A stretch of DNA of 64,000 bases from positions 9,252,001 through 9,316,000 of the forward strand of contig OX387201.1 of assembly GCA_947561715.1 (NCBI GenBank), given 5' to 3'. The stretch is from Ascidia mentula. Taxonomy: Eukaryota > Chordata > Ascidiacea > Phlebobranchia > Ascidiidae. Below, piece after piece: positions 25,901 through 36,108 of the stretch (position 1 is its first letter; each line of letters opens with the position of its first letter). A program made the translations under genes and the position numbers. Under the pieces are notes generated by a model. That model worked only from the letters and a program-made list of their open reading frames with translations, did not search any database and had not been told where the DNA came from.

Positions 25901-28196
25901 CCAGGTCATATTGAAATAGTATGTTTCATAGGAATAGATGCAGCGGATGAATGATACATGAAACTAACAACAAAACTTATGCAATCGAATGTATGATCAA
26001 TTGCATACAAAGAGCACAACCAACAGCATTGCGTCAAACTGTGGACAAATTGCTACTTCCTAAAACAACTGATTAAATGCAATTAACATACACTGCTCAT
26101 CTGTTCAAAGTACAATATTGCTGTGTTGGATGTCAACAGTAAACACGAATAAAAACTTAAGCATATTGACAAGCACATTTTTCTGTATTTATTTTTACTG
26201 TGTCTTTAATTCAGAAAAAAAAAACACTTACCAATTGATATTCCACAGTGGGACCCAAAGAAGTTGATGTTGGTGTGACAGACTGCTCCCATACGAATGT
26301 GATCATATGCACGAGCAAGAAATGCTGCGAAGGTGCTGATGAACACAACAGTGCGATCACGTGTTGCCATTCCAATTCCGACCCCAACCTAAACCAAATG
26401 AGTAATTCACCTAATTTCATCTATGAATTTAGTGACACACTTACCATGTTCTGCTCGGCAATGAAGCATTCAATGAAGCGATCAGGAAAGGCCTTTTTGT
26501 AGTCTTGTGCAAAAGTTGAGTTTTTCATGTCGCCGTCCAAGGAGTAAACACGATCACAGCTCTGACCGATCTTGACAAGAGCCTTTCCATAACCAGCCCT
26601 TGTTGCCACCTAACAGCAATATATAAAATTATGCACAATATATTTTTAGAAGTTTGTTGCAGTTGACAAAACAAGACTGTTTACAAACCTTTTTGCCCAA
26701 CTCATAGTCTGGAGGTGAACTCAGTTTGATGTTAGAGATATTGACAGGTTTCGCATCATTTACTGGTTGTGGTGGGGTAAGTTTTATCCCAGAGCTCTGT
26801 GCCACGAGCCCGTTCAGGTAATTCAAAATTTCATCTTTTGATGCTGGGGCAACTGGCTTGCCATGAAATCCATGCAAGTTCTCCTGACCTTGAAATGATT
26901 TTAAACAGCTATTAACAATACTGCTAAAAAATAAAACATACAACAAACTTTACCAATCATGTTCTTCCCCTTTAAAGTTTTGGCAACCAAGCATGTAGGC
27001 ATGTCTTTGCACAGCTCAGCATCGCGAAAGCACTTGCTAAGGTCATTTACGCAATGACCATCAACCTCAACTGAATGCCATCTGCAACCAAAAGTATAAG
27101 AACATAAAAACAAACACTGATAAACATTTCAAAAAACTCACCCAAAGGCTGCAGCTCTCTGTCTGTAAACATCTGTCTGGTGACCAAGTGCAGTTGGTTC
27201 TGATTGGCCCAAACGGTTTACATCAATAATGGCAACCAAGTTATCTAACCTAACAAGCACACTAGTTAAGACAGTAAATGTTAACAAGGTTATTTAATCA
27301 GTTTTAATACTTACTTGTAGTAGCTTGCAAATGCCATTGCCTCCCAAACAGCACCTTCAGCCATTTCACCATCACCAAGCAGACAGAAAACTCGATAACT
27401 ACAAAGCAAAAAAAATAAAGGATGATTAAGTTTGTAACCATGTATATTTATAAAGTAACACATACTTTGCTTTATCGATGTACTTTCCAACATATGCCAT
27501 GCCAACTGCCATTCCCAGGCCTTGGCCAAGTGACCCAGTGGCCACATCGATAAAATCGATTTTCTGCAAAAAGTATGGTGTAAGATGGTAAAAGTGGCCC
27601 TTATTCACCTAAAAATGATGGCTTGGTAATGCAAAAATAAATTTACCGGTGTAGGGTGACCTTCATAAACGCTGCCGTACTCACGCAGTGTCATCAGCTG
27701 TTCTTGAGTCATGTGGCCTGTTTCTACCCATGCAGCATATAAAGCTGGACAAGCATGCCCCTGATATAAACAAAACTTGGTAAAGTGGCATTGGAACATT
27801 TGGAAAATCAATGTGACACCACATGTGATTTATACTACAAAAACTTTTGTAAAAAAACACCTTTGTTTGCTCACCTTGGACATTACAAACCGATCTGCAG
27901 ACAAGTCTCTGGGTACATCGATCTTGTATTTCATAACCCGGAAAAACAAGACTGAAAGAATTTCAGCACAGCTTGATGATGATGTTGGATGTCTGCAGTA
28001 TATAAGGTTAAAATTGAGGTAAATACAGCAAAAAAAATGCATAGCACGATAATTGCTGCAAAATGCAGTTAATTAAGACGTACCCAGAGTTTGATTTGGA
28101 TGTAGACAGAATACTGTTGATCCGAATTCTGTTGGCAATGTTGTTCAGCTCATGAACAGTTTTGTCACTGGGGGGTGAGTAGCTATCAACTTCCAT
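22992..28196 (-). CDS. TKT: Transketolase
   Basis: Thiamine-diphosphate enzyme of the non-oxidative pentose phosphate pathway, cytosolic, moving two-carbon units between sugar phosphates. The gene has about 13 minus-strand exons with GT-AG introns, from [12 protein letters not shown] at 28196 to the stop at 22992. Conserved blocks in order: [57 protein letters not shown] (TPP/metal motif); [37 protein letters not shown] (Glu that activates the cofactor); [84 protein letters not shown]; and the C-terminus [20 protein letters not shown]. It matches vertebrate TKT almost end to end. The 1.3-kb intron at about 23.7-25.0 kb carries a MITE. It is tail-to-tail with the EGF gene. Confidence 0.96.
23712..24000. 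mobile_element. MITE, copy 2, with direct-repeat flanks, in a TKT intron
   Basis: The element at 23724-23988 is flanked by the 12-bp direct repeat AACATATTTTGT (23712-23723 and 23989-24000), which looks like a target-site duplication. It has long terminal inverted repeats of about 55 bp, starting GAATTGTGTGTAAGCTGCAG on the left and ending CTGCAGCTTATACACAATTC on the right. The inner arms AAAAGGTCTCCT and AGGAGACCTTTT are perfect. No ORF. The interior runs opposite to copy 1 at 6.1 kb. Confidence 0.85.
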
Positions 28197-29194
28197 GACT
28201 TTCAGTAAACTTTACTTAAACTTAACCGGTCTGAAATGTACTTTTATAAAGTCCGCTAGCGAGATGATGGGGTATCAAAACGCAATTTCAGGATAATTAC
28301 GACTTAAAATGGTTTGATATTGCAACAAAATCAATACACCTAACACAACAAACTTAATGAATACGTACCAAAATACACCCGAAATCGCTAAGATTCGGAA
28401 AACTGCATCACGCTAGTGTGCCGAGCATCGGAGCCTGGCGCGACATAAGAAGAGAAAGCAACAGCGTGCAGAACCGCGCATGGCTGAACTTTTTTCCTTG
28501 TGAAGTCGTGCGTAACAAAGCAGAACGGATGACAAAGCAATTAAACATATTTGCTTAATCACGACATCGAAAAGGTGCCAGACATAAGTCAACGATTTAT
28601 GGTTAGCCAAGCGACGAGGTTGTTCTTGAAAATTGCACAGGATCATATCATTACAAATACATTTTGAGACTTGCACGTTACATTTTTGTGTTCCTTTGTC
28701 AGAACTAACAATGACGTTATGGCCGCAAGTCGTAAAGTTTCCCACCCTTGTTGTAGCCTAATCTGGTTTGTTAAGAACACCGATCGGGCTCCATATTTAT
28801 TTGTTGTGTGTTCGAACATTGGCAAACAATTTTGAAGAATATTTAAACCTATTTGACCTTAAGCTTCACAGGTGTCGATTAGGCATTAAAACTAACAAAT
28901 CCAACTGACTTTTAAGTCAATATCTTTCGGGAGTCTTAAGCAAAGAGGACAATTTGATATGGTCCAACGGACATCAAGTTCTTTGGAGCCAAGCATTATA
29001 AGGTTATCGATTCTGGGGTATTGAACGCTCCAATTCCTTCCTCTTTAAGACAACAATGCAATAATTTATTTAAACGTTGTATGATACACATTACTCAAAC
29101 TATAATAGAGCGGTTGCAGCTTTTATTTTGGGCGCCTCAGGAAGAGTGAGAAACGCACACAAACAGCAGGGCATGCGAAATAAACACACGACCA
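28197..29194. other. Intergenic region upstream of transketolase
   Basis: Holds the transketolase promoter/5' UTR and the 3' flank of the first collectin. The three long minus-strand open frames here lack family signatures and splice support. Homology to the lectin duplication unit begins near 29060. Confidence 0.5.
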
Positions 29195-30241
29195 TTACAG
29201 GGTATATCTCTCGCATATTGCTCGCTGCGGACGTGAACAAGGATGGTCATCCATTTGATAATTGTAATGGAATCCTATGTGAGCGCAATCAACTTCGCTC
29301 GCACCAAGATTGTTCGGTTCCCCAGGTGCGAAGTTTGCATTATCCGCAGTCCTCAGAACACCATCAATCCATTTCCACGTTCCTTCCGTCTCCAAGTCGG
29401 TCAAACCAATCCAATAGTATTCTGATCCGGCTGGTTTCACCAGTTGTTCAATAATTACCCTTTCAAAACAGAAACAACGTGGGTTTGTATCAAAGGGTCA
29501 CCATTATACCACGCGAAAAATTACAGATCGAATAGTTTGTTAACGAGACACGTTGATATAAATTCGATCAGTAGCAAGCATAGTAAGGAGCGAAGACCCG
29601 AAATATTTTATAACTTATCTCAGCCATGGTAAAAAGTAATTCTAAAATAAAATTTAGGAAATTAAACATTTTCAGTTTGATGCATGCTTGTAATGTCCAT
29701 TTGCAGGTGAAAGTGAATGAACGCCAAGTAGGCCTAGAAGCAGTAAAGTCATAAAATCTTACTTGCGAGTAATAGGATCCCTCAATCCGCTGGTAATTAA
29801 GTCACCTCCGATCGATTGACAATAACTTCTCGCGTTTTGCCATGAGCTTAAACTAGTGCGTACATGATACTGCTTTAACATCGGTTTCCAAACTGGCCCT
29901 GAAAACAAAGATTTTTCTTCTTTCGAAAATGAAAAATTCCACAATGTTTAAAATGTTGAACCTGACAAAGATTGGAGACGTTGTTCAATCCTTACTAATC
30001 GTTGGTCGCCATGAACCCCTGGGGCTCCTCTGTCCCCTTTTGGCCCCTGCTTGCCAGGAGATCCCGGAGGACCAGCCAGACTCGATGCGTTGTGCGCCCC
30101 TGATCGAAACAAGGAACTTGCATATTTACATACAAGCAGCTCCCCATCGTCCGGACTGTGACATCTGATACTGGGTAAAGCGATCATGATCATACAAGCT
30201 AAAAGAATGGGTTTCAACATAACGGAATTCTGGTTGCTCAA
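29195..30241 (-). CDS. Collectin-like C-type lectin, type 1, copy 1
   Basis: Secreted soluble lectin, 226 aa, in three exons: 29962-30241, 29763-29898, 29195-29459. Exon 1 has a hydrophobic signal peptide (LLACMIMIALPSIRC), one cysteine before the collagen part, seven Gly-X-Y triplets (GPPGSPGKQGPKGDRG...) and a short amphipathic neck (QRLVRIEQRLQSLSG). Exons 2-3 make a CTLD with SWQNARSYC, the WIGL core, WKWIDG, GEPNN and the VDC/HPC/ICE cysteines. EPN is the mannose-type Ca2+-site motif in mannose-binding lectins; the usual WND is MDD here. The collagen arm is far shorter than in vertebrate collectins. The last intron acceptor is GAAAG rather than CAG, as in all type 1 copies. A role in pattern recognition is inferred from family. 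Confidence 0.87.
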
Positions 30242-31406
30242 TGATCCGTATTTTCTAGACTAAAGACAGATTTACTTGCGCCAATGCAAAACACATTCCT
30301 TTATATGCAAGTTATAATGACGTATATTTCTTCTTTTCTTCCTTTTTTGCAGTCGTAAACAGCGTTCATGCCTTGGGCAATGTAGAATGGAATTTTTCTG
30401 CACCTGCAGACAAGCTCTGCTGAGCACTACTAAAATTTCCAACATAACTAAACAGCGCATAGTGTCTGTTTCGACTCACACCTCTATATTCAATTACAAA
30501 TATAGGTTTAAATCTGTTTTCTTGCTGTCGTAAAGAACGTTCTTACGCTTGTGCATATATATTTGAAATTCTGCCAGGTCCACTCCTTATTTAAATCTCT
30601 GCTAAGCGCTACTGGATAAATAAACAGCTTATGCATGATGATATTTTAGACAGTGGTTTCTTTGCTTGATGACAAATGTGAACTGTATTTTTTGTGCAAA
30701 AAAAATGAGTGCATGGTTCATTGCCCACAAAAAATAAGTAATTTCAATGTCGTTATTAAGTAGAAAATTATATCTTTCTTCGCAAGTTAATTTGCAGTGG
30801 CGGTTTGCACGCATTACACATTATGGAACTGTTGGCGTTGGTGACCTTTGCGCCACGGTACCGTCGGTTCTTTGAATTGAGAGGTTCAAGTGGAGCTGAA
30901 AAAATGCCCGAATCGTAAGCTAACCTTCAGATGAATTTTTATTCTCCAATGCGAAAACTTGAATCGTTTGAAAAAACTATCTTTCAAAAATTGTTTCTGA
31001 AAATACTGAAACTGAAGCGTACTTGAGAAACTGAAATCTTTGACACAAACAAAGTGATAACGCATGGGAAACTTATTGTACCGTGAATGAGCCTTGTGTA
31101 CAAATACACAATTGTACAATAGCTTCTTGAAGTGTATGTCCACAATTGCTTGCACCAGCATGTTGTTGGGCTTGTTTTCCACAGGGTTTACACAACGTTA
31201 GATGCGGTGACCCAGCTTGCATTCTTTTCTAAAATTACTGCTGACTCGAACGAAACCGGTATGCTACCATTCGCAACAACAGCAGCTACCTATAGTGATT
31301 TTAAAAAAGTCTTTGCAGAATTTATTTGAATCGCGTTTATTTTTTCTTTTGATAACAAAGGTATTAACATTTTTGTTTGTAATACACTTCAAAATTTGAA
31401 CTCCTT
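30242..31406. other. Spacer of lectin unit 1
   Basis: Homologous to 34.6-35.85 and 39.75-41.0 kb. The collagen exon that follows this spacer in units 2 and 3 is missing: sequence matching 35.83 kb runs straight into sequence matching 36.46 kb at about 31330, a loss of roughly 600 bp. A short conserved frame following a CAG acceptor-like site (about 30798) occurs in all three spacers; see findings. Confidence 0.6.
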
Positions 31407-33121
31407 GGGTCCAGATTGGAAGCCGCTTTTGAAGCAGTATTATGTGCGCAACACCCGAGGCTCGTGACATAACACCAGCCGGTTTTACCAGTCAATTGGA
31501 GGAGATCTGGTTACCAGCGGAATGAGGGATCCTGCTACTCGCATGTAAATAGATAAAAAGCGTAACGTTTGTAATTTTCTGCTCTTAGTTATCGCCTATT
31601 GTAGTAAGCACCGCAAAATTAAGATGATGGGCGACGGAGAGGCTTCACTGCAAAGCTAAACTTTCAGAATATTACATCGCTATATTTTTGAAATTTTTAC
31701 TATACATGCCGATATATTTCAATAGGAAAGCCAAAGCTGGTATGCTAGACATAGCGCAGACGTTTCGAACAACGCTTTGTTGATCATCAGTGCTAATCAT
31801 AATTAATGAGTTGCATCATGGCATGCACAGAGGTTTGCTTTCTTGTTTAAATAACTCACTCCAAGTTTTTGAACCCAAAAGCCGATAAAATTTTGCGAAA
31901 TGCACAATCGTTTGCTCTTTTTTCTTTTTTACCTGGGACTATTTTCAGCAAGTTGCAAGTTTGTTCGGCTTGTAGTAACGAATGCTTATAACATATTTAT
32001 GAAGAGATATCATCAACCGCTTTGTCAAACCAGTTGGTGATGGTTATTACTGGATCGGGTTGAATGACTTAGACAATCTTGGGGATGGCGTAGATTGCGT
32101 AAATATTGGAATTTACGACAATTATCAAATGGATGACCATCCTTGTTCACGCCCACAGCGAGCAATATGCGAGTGATTTGTGGCTTAAACTTGCAAACAA
32201 GTCTTGCCACTATACATTTTTCCAACTCACTTTTTGGAAAAATAAGTTGCTTTCTGGTTCGCAATAAAGGTTGCAGTTTGTCACAATATAATGCGCTACA
32301 CGTGTTTTAAATTAAATTTACCTTAAGTTATCATACGTTCATATTTCAGGCCCTGTATGGAAGCCGCTTTTGAGGCAGTATCACATCGCCACCAACCTAA
32401 CCTCGTGGCAAAACGCTAGACGTTATTGTCAGTCGATAGGTGGAGATCTGATCACTAGCGGAATGAGAGATCCACACACACACGGAGGTGGGAATGACCT
32501 CTGAAGTAATTTTTCGCTGAATTTTCTACACATACAAAATAAATGTTAAACCTATTATATTTTGCCAGTAAGTAGCATGTTGGCAATGCAAAAAGAATAC
32601 GTTTCGAACACTAATACTGCGTTCATCATTAATACAAAACAGTAACTGATTTCGCAGGCCACGACCAGCAGTGAGCAAGCAAAATGCGTGGTCACTGCTT
32701 GATAATAGCTTGCACAATCAGTTACTGTTTTGCGACGATGAACGCAGTATTAGTGTTTGTGTTTGATTACCACACTGCCGGCAAGTTATTAGCTTTGGCA
32801 TTCCTTTTAAATGTTATGCTCGTATTTTTCCATGCCCTAATTTGGACATTTTATAGAGACATAATAGAACATCTAATGAAACCATTCAATTCCGATTTCT
32901 GGATCGGTCTCAGCGGTTTGGAGAGTGAAGGGAGCTTTGTGAGGATCGACGGCGTTCCGGCAAATGGGGAGAACACGAACTTCTGTACAAATGAACCCAA
33001 CAATGAAGGTGGTGTTTCGAATGTGGATTGTGGCACGGTCGGACCTTACTGTGGGTATAAGATGGACGATTTTTCGTGTGAGAGAGGGCAACGGGCTATT
33101 TGTGAGAAGCTGATGCTCTAA
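31407..33121 (+). pseudogene. Decayed collectin locus of unit 1
   Basis: Remnant of the locus that is intact at 36.1-38.2 kb. The signal/collagen exon is deleted. The first CTLD exon (31411-31546) has lost its acceptor (AG changed to GG in TTGGGTCC) and has TGG changed to TGA. Its partner exon (about 32007-32177) carries the same 78-nt loop deletion as the 37.1-kb exon and also ends early at GAGTGA. The second cassette, 32350-32487 plus 32857-33121, keeps the EPN motif, but the CA run at its donor is one dinucleotide longer than in the other three loci and shifts the frame. No full lectin can be read here. Confidence 0.85.
32606..32758. mobile_element. Palindromic MITE in lectin intron, copy 1
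   Basis: AACACTAATACTGCGTTCAT near the left end is the reverse complement of the right end ATGAACGCAGTATTAGTGTT. A second inner pair AAAACAGTAACTG/CAGTTACTGTTTT makes the element an almost complete foldback. It sits between the two exons of the type 2 CTLD. Its right arm creates the ATG of a spurious reading frame extending the following exon upstream. Confidence 0.75.
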
Positions 33122-33693
33122 AGTATTGTTTAAAACAAGGGACACAGCGGGATTTGAACCCAGGATATTTTTTGGACTTTTGCGAATATTCAAGTCTACC
33201 ATTTGTAAATGAACTACAAAGGAAATAATAATAATTGTGGGGCAAATTATGGGCACTTTGTAAAAGAATTGCCTCGTGAATTTTACATTGCAAGTAAGTA
33301 AGAAAGTAAAGTTTGTATGACATAGTTTTTCTTGCATTGTCAGATACATCTTGCTATTGCCCTATGTCTAAAAGCTTTTTCCACCTTAATCATTTTATTG
33401 ATCGTGTGTACAACTAAATAAATGATGTCAACGTTTTTGGATCGTAGTTTTTACAGGATAGTTTTACTGTTAAGTGAATTGGATTTCTTGAAATGTCACC
33501 TCATCAGTCTATTCAATTACCCTGGGGCAGAAAATTCAAATATTTATTTATACGTTGTATGATACACTTTACTGAAACTATAATAGAGCGGTTGCAGCTT
33601 TTATTTTGAGCTCCTCAGGAGGAGTGAGTTAAAACGCACACAAACAGCAGTTGTAAAGGGCATGCGAAATAAACACACTACACTATGCGACCA
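33122..33693. other. Spacer between lectin units 1 and 2 with tRNA-like repeat
   Basis: 3' flank of the unit 1 remnant. A short SINE-like stretch (33139-33185) contains GCGGGATTTGAACCCAGGATA, the complement of a tRNA T-arm, 20 nt after the lectin stop. The same sequence follows all type 2 lectin exons. The next copy of the duplication unit starts near 33540. Confidence 0.55.
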
Positions 33694-34593
33694 TTACAGT
33701 GTATATCTCTCGCATATTGCTCGTTGCGGACGTGAACAAGGATGGTCATCCATTTGATAATTGAAGTGGAATCCTATGTGAGCGCAATCAACGTCGTTCC
33801 CACCAGCATTGTTCGGTTCCCCCGTTGCGAAGTTTGCATTTTCCACAGTCCTCATAACACCGTCAATCCATTTCCACACTCCTTCCGTCTCCAAGTCGGT
33901 CAAACCAATCCAATAGTATCCTGATCCGGCTGGTTTTACCAGCTGGTCAATAATGACCCTTTCAAAACAGAAACAAGTTTTGTATTAAAAGATCATCATT
34001 AGTGACTCGGATATTAAACATTTGTTTATTGATCGGATAATGAACATTTGGTGCATACTTTTACAGGTTGGCAGTGTCTGTACCTCAAGTAGAAGCCGAA
34101 AAGTTATAAAGTCTTACTTGCGAGTAATAGGATCCCTCAATCCGCTGGTAATTAAGTCACCTCCGATGGACTGACAATAATTTCTTGCGTTTTGCCATGA
34201 GCTTAAACTAGTGCGTACATGATACTGCTTTAAAATCGGTTTCCAAACTGGCCCTGAAAACAAAGATTTTTCTGCTTTCGAAAATGACAAATTCCACAAT
34301 GTTTAAAATGTAAAACCTGACAACGATTGGAGATGTTGTTCAATCCTTACTAATCGTTGGTCGTCTTGAACCCCTGGGTCTCCTCTGTCCCCTTTTGGCC
34401 CCTGCTTGCCAGGAGATCCCGGAGGACCAGCCGGACTCGATGCGTTGTGCGCCCCTGATCGAAACAAGGAACTTGCATATTTACATACCAGCAGCTCCTC
34501 ATTGTCTGGACTGTGACATCTGATACAGGGTAAAGCAATCATGATCGTACAAGCTAAAAGGGTGGGTTTCGACATTACGGTGTTCTGGTGCAC
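33694..34593 (-). CDS. Collectin-like C-type lectin, type 1, copy 2
   Basis: Same plan as the 29.2-kb gene. Exons 34317-34593, 34118-34253 and 33694-33958 give 225 aa. Signal peptide LLACTIMIALPCIRC, seven collagen triplets (GPPGSPGKQGPKGDRGDPG), neck QRLVRIEQHLQSLSG, then the split CTLD with SWQNARNYC, WKWIDGVMRT, TGEPNNAGG, VDC, HPC and ICE. All four structural cysteines and the EPN motif are present, so it should fold and bind sugar. It is transcribed away from the plus-strand locus starting at 36109, so the 1.5-kb spacer may hold a shared control region. Confidence 0.88.
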
Positions 34594-36108
34594 AAAGATC
34601 CGTATTTTCTAGACTAAAGACAATCAGATTCACTTGCGCCAATGCAAAACACATTCCTTTGTAGCAAGTTATAATGACGTCTCTTTCTTCTTTTCTTCCT
34701 TTGTTGCAGTCGTAAACAGCGTTCATGCCTTAGGCAATGTACAATGGAATTTCTGTCGCAACACTTCAATCAAGCTCAGCTAAGCGCTACCGAAATTTAA
34801 GTGTAGCCAAACAGTGCTGCAAAGCCCAACACTTATTATATAGCTGGACATGCTGGATGACAAGTACAAATTTCGTTGCCCACAAAAAAACAAGTTTGAA
34901 AATCTCAATGTCGTTATTAAATATAATCTTTCTTATTCTTTCTTCTCAAGTTGCAGTGGCGGTTCGCACGTATTTATGGAACTGATGGCGTTGGTGATCT
35001 TTGCGCCACGGTGCCGTCGGTTCTTTGAATTGAGAGGTTCAGTTGGAGCTGCTAAATGCCCGAATCGTAAGCTAACTCTCAGATAAATTCATTACTCTCC
35101 AGAACTATTTAAATCTAATTCCCCTTTTTCAACTATGTACAGCACTAAAGATAGGTGTGTCCAGAGCCAAGAACTTTGAACATCTTGGACAGTCAGCGTT
35201 GAGGGCTTAGGTCACTGCAATCACCATTTATTTTACAATCAGGACAACGTATTTGGAGGGAGCACCTTATAGCGAAAATGGTGAATATACGTGTAAAGCA
35301 TTGCCCTAACATGGCGTTTAGTTTTCTCATTGGCTTGAAATTGGATTTGACATGTTGAGTTGCAAACACAAAATTCTCGCACCTGCAACCACTTATTCGA
35401 CAAAGTCAAACGATATTTCGACGATACAGTGCTTTACAGTGTGTTAGCATGTTCTGAATATGTTCACATTTGTAATGCAAACATTTAACTCGTTTGAAAA
35501 AAATATTTTTGAAAAAAACTGAAGCTGAAGCGCATTTGAATGAACTGAAATCTTCGACACAAACAAGTAATAACGCATGGGAAACTTCTTGTACCGTGAA
35601 TGAGCCTTGTGTACAATTACACAATGTACAATAGCTTCTTGAAGTGTGTGTCAACAAATGCTTGCACCATGTTGTTGGGCTTGTTTCCTACAGGGTTTAC
35701 ACAACGTTAAATGCGGTGACCCAGCTTACATTCTTTTCTAAAATTTACTACTGACTCGCACGAAACCAGTATGCTACCATTCAGGACAACAGCAGCTACC
35801 TAGTGATTTTGAAAAAGTCTTTGCAGAATTTATTTGAAGTTCAAGGGTTTTCTGTAAGACTGAATTGCCTTCTACTATATTGTTTATCAAATTTTTATTG
35901 TCGTAATGAACATTTTTAAATACTCGTCACTTTACCACAAATAATTTTATTCAATTAATTCATGCTCTGGCCTGAAAGATCTGCGTGAAAACTATTCAAA
36001 AAAACCACGATGTTACTACAGGTGACAGAAAAGTCACTACAGAAAATTGCAGTCAACAGTATCGCGGACATATGTTGCATCATCATTTTGTTTTAGGAAA
36101 ACAGGATC
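34594..36108. other. Divergent spacer of lectin unit 2
   Basis: Head-to-head intergenic region between the copy 2 collectin (minus) and the dual-cassette locus (plus). Almost the same sequence lies at 39751-41252. No convincing coding exon apart from the short conserved frame discussed in findings (about 34956-35028). Confidence 0.55.

Noticed and set aside
32684..33121. 145-aa frame with an N-terminal membrane-like segment ahead of the lectin exon
   Set aside because: The upstream part is the right arm of the palindromic MITE plus intron. The real exon starts at the TATAG acceptor at 32857, as shown by the three sister loci.
32873..33349. 158-aa minus-strand frame, repeated at 37996-38472
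   Set aside because: It is the antisense shadow of the CTLD exon plus repeat flank; it recurs only because the lectin exon is duplicated.
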